Below, one piece after another: positions 6,097 through 10,936 of a DNA stretch of 10,936 nucleotides. The notes under the pieces were generated by a model that worked only from the letters and a program-made list of their open reading frames with translations, was not told where the DNA came from and did not search any database. The DNA is taken from positions 1 to 10,936 of the forward strand of contig JAPUJD010000123.1 in the NCBI GenBank assembly GCA_027296385.1, read 5' to 3'. Source of the DNA: Acidobacteriota bacterium (GTDB lineage: Bacteria > Acidobacteriota > Thermoanaerobaculia > Multivoradales > JAHEKO01). A program made the translations under genes and the position numbers. Positions within the stretch are counted from its first letter, which is position 1. Every line of letters starts with the position of its first letter.

Positions 6097-7575
6097 ATGA
6101 GCGGCGCCACCGAAGCCGCCGAGCTCCAACCGCAACTGCCTCCGGCCAAGCTGTGGATCGGGGGCGAGTGGGTGGAGTCCGAGGGCAATCGCACTTTCAC
6201 CACCGAGAATCCCGCCACCGAGGAGGCGATCTGTGAGGTCGCCTCCGCCTCGGCCGCCGACGTCGATCGTGCCGTCGAAGCCGCGCGCAGTGCGCTCGAG
6301 GGCGACTGGCGCAAGACATCGGCGCGCGAGCGCGGCAAGCTGATCTGGCGCCTGGCCGACGCACTCGAAGAGCGCATCCAGGACTTCGCCCTCGTCGAGA
6401 CGCTCGACAACGGCAAGCCGATCTTCGAGTCGCGCTACGTCGACATGCCCTCGGTCATCGACTGCCTGCGCTACTACGCCGGCTGGGCCGACAAGATTAC
6501 CGGTGAGACCCTGCCGCTCTCCGGCCCCATGGTGCTCAACTACACCCTGCGCGAGCCGGTCGGCGTCGTCGGCGCCATCACGCCGTGGAACTTCCCACTC
6601 CTGCTGGCGGCCTGGAAGATCGCCCCGGCCCTGGCGTGCGGCAATACCGTGGTCCACAAACCGGCGTCGTTGACGGCCCTGACCGCGCTCAAGCTCGCCG
6701 AGCTCGCCTCGGAGGTCGGCATCCCGCCAGGCGTGCTCAACGTCGTGCCCGGCGGCGGCTCCGAGGTCGGCGGCGCCATGGTCGCCCACGAGGGCATCAA
6801 CAAGATCGCCTTCACCGGCTCGACCGAGGTCGGCGTCGGCATCGCCAAGCTGGCGGCGGATTCGGTCAAGCGATTGAGCCTCGAGCTCGGCGGCAAGTCG
6901 CCGAACATCGTCTTTGCCGACAGCGATCTCGACGCCGCAGCCAAGGGGGCTTTCAACGGGATCTTCTACGGCAAGGGCGAGGTCTGCGCCGCCGGCTCCC
7001 GGCTCTTCGTCGAACGCGCCGCACACGACGAGCTGCTAGAGAAGCTCATCGCGCGCACCGAGCGCCTGCAACCCGGTGATCCGCTGCACCCCAAGACCAG
7101 GTTGGGATCGTTGGTCTCGAAGAACCAACGCGACAGCGTCCTCGCCCACGTCGAGAAAGGTCGCGCCGAGGGGGCCGAGATCGCCACCGGCGGCGTTGCC
7201 GCGAACGTCGAGGGCAAGGGCTACTTCATGCAGCCGACGGTACTCACCGGGGTCGACAACTCGATGGCAATAGCCCAGGAGGAGATCTTCGGGCCGGTAC
7301 TGGTGACCATCCCGTTCGACGGCCCCGAGGAGGCAGTGGCACTGGCCAATGCTTCGGTCTACGGCCTCGCCGCCGGAGTCTGGACGCGCGACATTGGCAA
7401 GGCGCATCGCGTCGCCGCGCAGCTCGAGGCGGGCACCGTGTGGATCAACCAGTACAACTGGTACGACGCCGGCGCCCCCTTCGGCGGCTACAAGCGGAGT
7501 GGCTACGGCCGGGAGCTCGGCCGCCAGGCACTCGACCACTACACCGAAACGAAAACAGTCTTCGTCGGCAAGTGA
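6097..7575 (+). CDS. NAD(P)+-dependent aldehyde dehydrogenase
   Basis: ALDH-superfamily enzymes oxidise aldehydes to acids through a thiohemiacetal. The 492-aa product is full length. Cofactor-domain motifs are GAITPWNFP (159-167, Asn165 of the oxyanion hole), VVHKPAS with Lys188, and FTGSTEVG (239-246). The general base is Glu263 in LELGGKSP. The nucleophile is Cys297 in GEVCAAGSR, and Glu396 lies in EEIFGPV. The position three residues after Lys188 is Ser191, where NAD-preferring ALDH2-type enzymes have Glu; a Lys/Ser pair there is seen in NADP-using GabD-type enzymes, so NADP+ use is plausible. It lies between a hydratase and a thiolase, with its stop overlapping the next start by 4 nt, suggesting an aldehyde arising in the same acyl-CoA pathway. 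Substrate unknown; it lacks the fused hydratase domain of PaaZ. Confidence 0.94.
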   Translation: MSGATEAAELQPQLPPAKLWIGGEWVESEGNRTFTTENPATEEAICEVASASAADVDRAVEAARSALEGDWRKTSARERGKLIWRLADALEERIQDFALVETLDNGKPIFESRYVDMPSVIDCLRYYAGWADKITGETLPLSGPMVLNYTLREPVGVVGAITPWNFPLLLAAWKIAPALACGNTVVHKPASLTALTALKLAELASEVGIPPGVLNVVPGGGSEVGGAMVAHEGINKIAFTGSTEVGVGIAKLAADSVKRLSLELGGKSPNIVFADSDLDAAAKGAFNGIFYGKGEVCAAGSRLFVERAAHDELLEKLIARTERLQPGDPLHPKTRLGSLVSKNQRDSVLAHVEKGRAEGAEIATGGVAANVEGKGYFMQPTVLTGVDNSMAIAQEEIFGPVLVTIPFDGPEEAVALANASVYGLAAGVWTRDIGKAHRVAAQLEAGTVWINQYNWYDAGAPFGGYKRSGYGRELGRQALDHYTETKTVFVGK

Positions 7576-8759
7576 GCGAACCGCTGATTCTGGCCGCTGC
7601 CGTGCGGACACCGATCGGCAAGTTCGGTGGCGCCCTGTCGCCGCTCTCGGCAGTCGACCTCGGGGTCGCTGCGGCCGCAGCCTGCCTCGAGCGAGCCGCG
7701 GTCGAGCCTGCGATCGTCGATCAGGTGATCTTCGGTCACAGCCGTCAGGCCGGCAGTGGCCCCAACACCGCGCGCCAGGTGGCGTTTCGCGCCGGCGTGC
7801 CGGTGGAGCGCCCTGCCTTCACCATCAACCAGGCCTGCGGCTCAGGCCTGCAGTCCGTCTTCGCCGCCGCGCGCGCCATTCGCCTCGGTGAGGCCCGCGT
7901 GGTGCTCGCCGGCGGCACGGAGAGCATGTCCAACACCCCGTACATGCTGCCGCGAGCCCGCTGGGGCTACCGCCTGGGCCATGCCGAGCTCACGGACGGA
8001 ATGTACCGTGACGGTTTCGACGACCCGCTGTCGGAGTTGGTGATGGGAGAGACGGCCGAGGAGCTCGCCGCCGAAGTGGGCGTCGATCGCCAAGCCGCCG
8101 ACGCCTACGCCGCCCGTAGCCAACAACGCTGCGAAGCCGCCCGCGCCGAGGACAGATTCGCCGTCGAGACCACTCCCGTCACGGTGCCGCAACGCCAGGG
8201 TGAGATCGTCGTCGAGACGGACGAGCACCCGCGCGACGGCGTCGATAGCGAGTCGCTGGCCCGCCTCCGACCGGTCTTCCGCGACGGCGGCACGGTGACC
8301 GCGGGCAACGCCTCCGGCATCACCGACGGAGCCGCCGCACTCCTCGTCGCCAGCGAGTCGGCGGCCGCCGAGCACAACCTGCGACCGATGGCGCGGTTGA
8401 TCGACTGGCAAGTCGTCGGCGTCGAGCCCCGGCTCATGGGCATCGGTCCGGTGCCGGCAGTCACTGCGCTGCTGAATCGCCAGGGACTCGACTTCGACGC
8501 TATCGACGAGGTGGAGCTCAACGAGGCCTTCGCCAGCCAGGTCCTAGCCTGTCTGCGCGAGCTACCTTTCGACGACGAACGCGTCAACCCAGACGGCGGC
8601 GCGATCGCGCTGGGTCATCCGATCGGCTGCACCGGCGCCCGCATCTTGACCACGCTACTCTACGGGATGGAACGCCGCGGCGGCCGCCGCGGCATCGCTA
8701 CGCTCTGCGTCTCCGGTGGCCTCGGGCTTGCCGCCCTGGTCGATCGGGAGGGCTGCTGA
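7572..8759 (+). CDS. Thiolase (acetyl-CoA C-acyltransferase / acetyltransferase)
   Basis: Thiolases cleave 3-ketoacyl-CoA with CoA to acetyl-CoA and a shortened acyl-CoA, or condense acetyl-CoA. Beginning at the GTG at 7572, which overlaps the ALDH stop as GTGA, the product is 395 aa, the usual length, and starts SEPLILAAAVRTPIGKFGG like family members. The frame is open back to 7440, but those codons overlap ALDH and are not thiolase-like. Catalytic residues are Cys89 (NQACGSGLQS), His349 (GGAIALGHPIGCTGAR) and Cys379, with NEAFA at 317-321. The last active-site block reads CVSGGLG instead of the usual C-[IV]-GGG-[QM]-G, a small departure. The degradative or biosynthetic direction cannot be fixed, but operon company favours degradation. 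Confidence 0.95.
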   Translation: MSEPLILAAAVRTPIGKFGGALSPLSAVDLGVAAAAACLERAAVEPAIVDQVIFGHSRQAGSGPNTARQVAFRAGVPVERPAFTINQACGSGLQSVFAAARAIRLGEARVVLAGGTESMSNTPYMLPRARWGYRLGHAELTDGMYRDGFDDPLSELVMGETAEELAAEVGVDRQAADAYAARSQQRCEAARAEDRFAVETTPVTVPQRQGEIVVETDEHPRDGVDSESLARLRPVFRDGGTVTAGNASGITDGAAALLVASESAAAEHNLRPMARLIDWQVVGVEPRLMGIGPVPAVTALLNRQGLDFDAIDEVELNEAFASQVLACLRELPFDDERVNPDGGAIALGHPIGCTGARILTTLLYGMERRGGRRGIATLCVSGGLGLAALVDREGC

Positions 8760-8761
8760 GA

Positions 8762-9529
8762 GTGAATGAAAGCATTCGACTGAGCTGCGACGGCGCCATC
8801 GCCTCGCTAACGATCGATCGACCGCCCCTCAACATCCTCGACATCGCCACGCTCGGCGAGCTCGATCGGGCGCTGACCTCGCTCACGGCAGACGAGGGCA
8901 TTCAACTCCTGATCCTGCGCGGCGCCGGACCGAAGGCGTTCTCCGCCGGCGTCGCCGTCCAGGACCACACTGCAGAAAAGATCGATTCGATGCTCGAGTC
9001 GTTCCACGCCGGCCTGCGCCGCCTGCTCGACTTCCCTGCCCCGACGCTGGCGGTGATCGACGGGCACTGCCTGGGCGGCGGCATGGAGCTCGCCGCCGCC
9101 TGCGATCTCAGGTTCGCGGCTACGGCCTGCATCTTCGGCCAGCCCGAGATCGAGCTCGGCTGCTATCCGCCATGGGCCGCCGCACACTATCCGCAGCTAC
9201 TCGGCCTCGGCAACACCGCCGACATCCTGCTGACCGGCCGCACCTTCGACACCGACGAGGCGGTGAGGATCGGTTTCGTCCAGCGCGCCGTTCCCGCGGG
9301 TGACCTCGATGTCGCGGTCGACGAGTTCGCCGCCGCGATCACGAGTCGCAGCGTCGCCGTCACCCGCCTGGCGGTGCGCGCCATCCGCGCACGCCGCGAT
9401 CGCGGATTCGACGACGCCCTGCGCGAGAGCGAGCGCCTCTACACCAAAGAGCTGACCCGCACCGCCGACATGACCGAGGGTCTCAGCGCCTTCCTCGAGA
9501 AGCGAAGCCCCAAATGGCAAAACCGATAG
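8762..9529 (+). CDS. Crotonase resembling cyclohexa-1,5-dienecarbonyl-CoA hydratase (second of three)
   Basis: This 255-aa crotonase has both oxyanion blocks (KAFSAGVAV at 58-66; GHCLGGGMELAAACDLRFA at 101-119) and both hydratase glutamates, Glu109 and Glu129. Two features set it apart from ordinary enoyl-CoA hydratases: an AGVAVQDH segment (62-69), where most have AGAD/AGAE, and PEIELGCYPPWAAA (128-141), where most have IPGGGGTQR. From memory of the family, AGV-V-DH and the PP-AA pattern mark dienoyl-CoA hydratases of aromatic degradation (Dch/BamR type) and relatives. Function is inferred from this resemblance; neighbouring genes for benzoyl-CoA reduction are absent. The start is GTG with GGAGG at 8747-8751, and it begins 2 nt after the thiolase stop. 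Confidence 0.85.
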   Translation: MNESIRLSCDGAIASLTIDRPPLNILDIATLGELDRALTSLTADEGIQLLILRGAGPKAFSAGVAVQDHTAEKIDSMLESFHAGLRRLLDFPAPTLAVIDGHCLGGGMELAAACDLRFAATACIFGQPEIELGCYPPWAAAHYPQLLGLGNTADILLTGRTFDTDEAVRIGFVQRAVPAGDLDVAVDEFAAAITSRSVAVTRLAVRAIRARRDRGFDDALRESERLYTKELTRTADMTEGLSAFLEKRSPKWQNR

Positions 9530-9545
9530 CTGCTAGGAGAAAGTA

Positions 9546-10322
9546 ATGTCAGACGTCCTGTTAGTCGAACGCGATGGCCGCGTCGCCATCCTCACCATCA
9601 ACCGGCCGGACAAACTCAACGCCCTGAACACCGAAGTCCGCGACGCTGCGGTCAAGATTCTCGGCGAGCTTGCCGAGGACGACGGCGTCGGCGTCGTCGT
9701 GATTACCGGCGCGGGCGAAAAGTCCTTCATTGCCGGCGCAGAGATCGGCGAGTTCGAAGGTCGCACTCCCTTCGACCAGCGCGACGCCATGAGCAGCCCG
9801 CGCATCTTCGACCTCATGGCTTCCTTCCCGAAGCCTGTCATCGCCATGATCAACGGCTTCTGCCTCGGTGGCGGCTGCGAGCTGGCGATGTCGTGCGACA
9901 TCCGCGTGGCTGCCGACAGTGCGCGCTTCGGCCAGCCCGAAATCAAACTCGGGCTGATCCCCGGCGGCGGCGGTACTCAGCGTATGCCGCGACTGATTGG
10001 CACTGGTCAGACCATGCGCCTAATGCTCACAGGCGACATGATCCCAGCAGCCGAAGCCAAAGAGATAGGGCTGGTCGAGATCGTTCACCCCGCCGCAGAG
10101 CTGCGTGAGAAGACCCTCGAGCTGGCGCACAAGATCGCCGCCAAGAGCCCCCTGACCCTCAAGATCGCCAAGGAAGCGATCCGCGCCGCCGAGCGCCTGC
10201 CCATCGAGGACGGCATCACCTACGAGCGCGACCTCTTCTGCCTCGTCTTCTCGACCGAAGACAAGGCCGAAGGGGTCAAGGCCTTCCTGGAGAAGCGCCC
10301 GGCCGAGTGGAAGGGGCGCTAG
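9546..10322 (+). CDS. Enoyl-CoA hydratase, crotonase family (third of three)
   Basis: The 258-aa product is a standard short-chain enoyl-CoA hydratase. The first oxyanion block is FIAGAEIGEF (61-70) and the second is NGFCLGGGCELAMSCDIRVA (103-122). Both catalytic glutamates are present: Glu112 in GGGCE and Glu132 in GQPEIKLG, followed by LIPGGGGTQRM. The C-terminal EGVKAFLEKRPAEW tail is typical. Among the three crotonases it is nearest to the general FadB/Crt-like consensus. AGGAG at 9535-9539 lies 6 nt before the ATG, a strong independent ribosome site. It follows the second crotonase by 16 nt and is the last recognisable gene of the operon; no intrinsic terminator is evident after it. Confidence 0.94.
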   Translation: MSDVLLVERDGRVAILTINRPDKLNALNTEVRDAAVKILGELAEDDGVGVVVITGAGEKSFIAGAEIGEFEGRTPFDQRDAMSSPRIFDLMASFPKPVIAMINGFCLGGGCELAMSCDIRVAADSARFGQPEIKLGLIPGGGGTQRMPRLIGTGQTMRLMLTGDMIPAAEAKEIGLVEIVHPAAELREKTLELAHKIAAKSPLTLKIAKEAIRAAERLPIEDGITYERDLFCLVFSTEDKAEGVKAFLEKRPAEWKGR

Positions 10323-10413
10323 CCGCGATCGTCTGTAGCGGGCGGTAGTCGAGGATTCGCCGATCGGCGGTGACCAGCACGGCCTCGAGCGCCAGAGCGG
10401 TGGCCCCATGTCC
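10279..10413 (-). pseudogene. Remnant of a PIN-domain (VapC-like) protein, C-terminal part
   Basis: Reading the minus strand from 10413 gives 45 codons starting GHGATALALEAVLVTADRRI and continuing LDYRPLQTIAA before running into the antisense of the preceding crotonase gene; the stop is at 10276-10278. The A-ALA-A-LVTADRRIL block matches the C-terminal part of VapC-type PIN ribonucleases, where the Asp of TADRR is an active-site residue. An in-frame stop (10414-10416) lies immediately upstream, there is no start codon, and the N-terminal acidic residues are not found in any frame nearby. The recognisable part is about 10321-10413. I infer a decayed toxin gene left after a rearrangement. The match is from memory of the family and is short. 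Confidence 0.5.
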
Positions 10414-10716
10414 TCACACCGCCATGGCTCAGCCCTGCTCATCGCCGCGGCACTCCTGACTTCGGCTTGTTGCCTTCCCCGGCTCAGGGGTCCGGCGACC
10501 CGCGTCCTGCAGCAGGCACCGCTCGAGGTTACTTTGCCGGCGCAGGAAATGGCGGTTCTGGCCTTCGTCTCGTACGCCGGCGAGCTTCTCGAGGGCAGCG
10601 ACGAAGCCGAGAAGAAGTTCGTCAACCGCATCAAGCCGATCACCTCAGACTGTCAGGACTTCATGCCCGCGCCGCGATACGATCAATGTCCCGACTGGGG
10701 CGGCGACGGACACTGA
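10408..10716 (+). CDS. Possible small lipoprotein of unknown function (102 aa)
   Basis: The N-terminus has a basic start (SSHRHG), a hydrophobic run ALLIAAALL and TSAC ending at Cys21, which resembles a lipobox with Thr at -3. The rest is mildly acidic and soluble-looking, with a helix-prone segment (about 60-77) and cysteines at 22, 82 and 94. I recognise no family. No clear ribosome binding site precedes the ATG, and the first bases overlap the PIN remnant on the other strand, so the gene is uncertain. It converges with the membrane-protein gene at the right edge. Confidence 0.45.
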   Translation: MSSHRHGSALLIAAALLTSACCLPRLRGPATRVLQQAPLEVTLPAQEMAVLAFVSYAGELLEGSDEAEKKFVNRIKPITSDCQDFMPAPRYDQCPDWGGDGH

Positions 10717-10726
10717 CCTCGGGTCG

Positions 10727-10745
10727 CGGCCGATCCGCTCGGCCG
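10727..10745. terminator. Hairpin between convergent genes, possible bidirectional terminator
   Basis: CGGCCGA (10727-10733) and TCGGCCG (10739-10745) form a perfect 7-bp stem with a 5-nt loop. It lies between the stop of the possible lipoprotein gene (10716) and the stop of the opposing membrane-protein gene (10756). Neither side has a T-run, so termination efficiency is unclear. Confidence 0.4.
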
Positions 10746-10755
10746 ATGCTCGAGC

Positions 10756-10936
10756 CTACGCCGCCTGGTCGCGCCCGCGGGTCTTGGTCGCCGGCACCGG
10801 TGCGGTCCTGACGTAGCCCCAGAGGAAAGCCGCGAGCGCCGCGACGACTAGCAGCGCCGGCAAGCTCGCGACCACCAAGCGGGCGCCGCCGAGAAGCGCG
10901 GCTCCCAGTCGCAGCGTGTAGATGGCCGGCGGTAGC
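10756..10936 (-). CDS. C-terminal end of a membrane protein (cut by window edge)
   Basis: The minus strand is open from the right edge (first full codon at 10933-10935) to a TAG at 10756-10758, giving 59 residues. Residues about 20-42 form a clear transmembrane helix (LVVASLPALLVVAALAAFLW plus GYV). A basic, polar tail with K51, R53 and R55 follows and ends DQAA; by the positive-inside rule the tail is probably cytoplasmic. The first 19 residues include a possible short amphipathic helix. The family cannot be told from this fragment. Confidence 0.6.
   Translation of the reverse strand, partial: LPPAIYTLRLGAALLGGARLVVASLPALLVVAALAAFLWGYVRTAPVPATKTRGRDQAA

Noticed and set aside
6055..7026. A 323-codon minus-strand ORF opposite the aldehyde dehydrogenase
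   Set aside because: It is fully antisense to a well-motifed gene and its translation is Asp/Gly/Arg-rich low-complexity with no family signature.
8762..10322. Tandem duplication of the second and third crotonase genes
   Set aside because: The proteins share only family motifs and differ in active-site surroundings, so they are old paralogues rather than a recent duplication.
10020..10643. A 207-codon minus-strand ORF at the end of the third hydratase gene
   Set aside because: Antisense to the hydratase for half its length; the remaining part has no recognisable domain, while the PIN-like peptide lies in a different frame.

Overview
The window comes from a GC-rich bacterial chromosome. Genes are tightly packed and long spurious ORFs lie antisense to nearly every real gene. 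Protein style fits a high-GC Gram-negative lineage: a tRNA-Leu/tig/clpP/clpX order, a possible lipoprotein, and acyl-CoA enzymes of the kind seen in Acidobacteriota, Myxococcota and relatives. Acidobacteriota is my best guess, but this is inference; there is no rRNA or other lineage marker here.

Left part (1-3129, all on the minus strand): the protein quality-control block. Read in the direction of transcription it is tRNA-Leu(UAG), tig (trigger factor), clpP and the first 190 codons of clpX, which runs off the left edge. tig and clpP are 2 nt apart and the clpP ribosome binding site lies inside the last tig codons. clpP and clpX are separated by 187 nt holding a hairpin and a possible internal promoter. 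Upstream of this block is a self-contained tRNA-Lys(CUU) unit with a near-consensus promoter, a leader hairpin and an intrinsic terminator.

Middle (3206-5302): an unrecognised two-domain 259-aa protein on the minus strand is divergent from moaA (molybdenum cofactor step 1) on the plus strand. Their 64-nt spacer holds two promoter candidates that overlap in mirror image. Behind moaA is a 203-nt gap with two dyads, one of them over a possible -10 box of the next operon.

Right part (5303-10322, plus strand): a five-gene acyl-CoA operon encoding an enoyl-CoA hydratase, an aldehyde dehydrogenase, a thiolase, a second crotonase resembling cyclic dienoyl-CoA hydratases, and a third enoyl-CoA hydratase. 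Genes touch, overlap by 4 nt, or lie 2-16 nt apart. Together they could oxidise an aldehyde, hydrate unsaturated acyl-CoAs and cleave 3-ketoacyl-CoAs. No 3-hydroxyacyl-CoA dehydrogenase or CoA ligase is visible, so the pathway is not closed within the window.

End (10323-10936): a remnant of a PIN-domain (VapC-like) protein on the minus strand, a possible small lipoprotein on the plus strand, and the C-terminal end of a membrane protein entering from the right edge on the minus strand. I found no CRISPR array, transposase or clear new defence system. The more unusual signals are the superimposed divergent promoters, the PIN remnant, the altered trigger-factor PPIase domain and the composition of the acyl-CoA operon.
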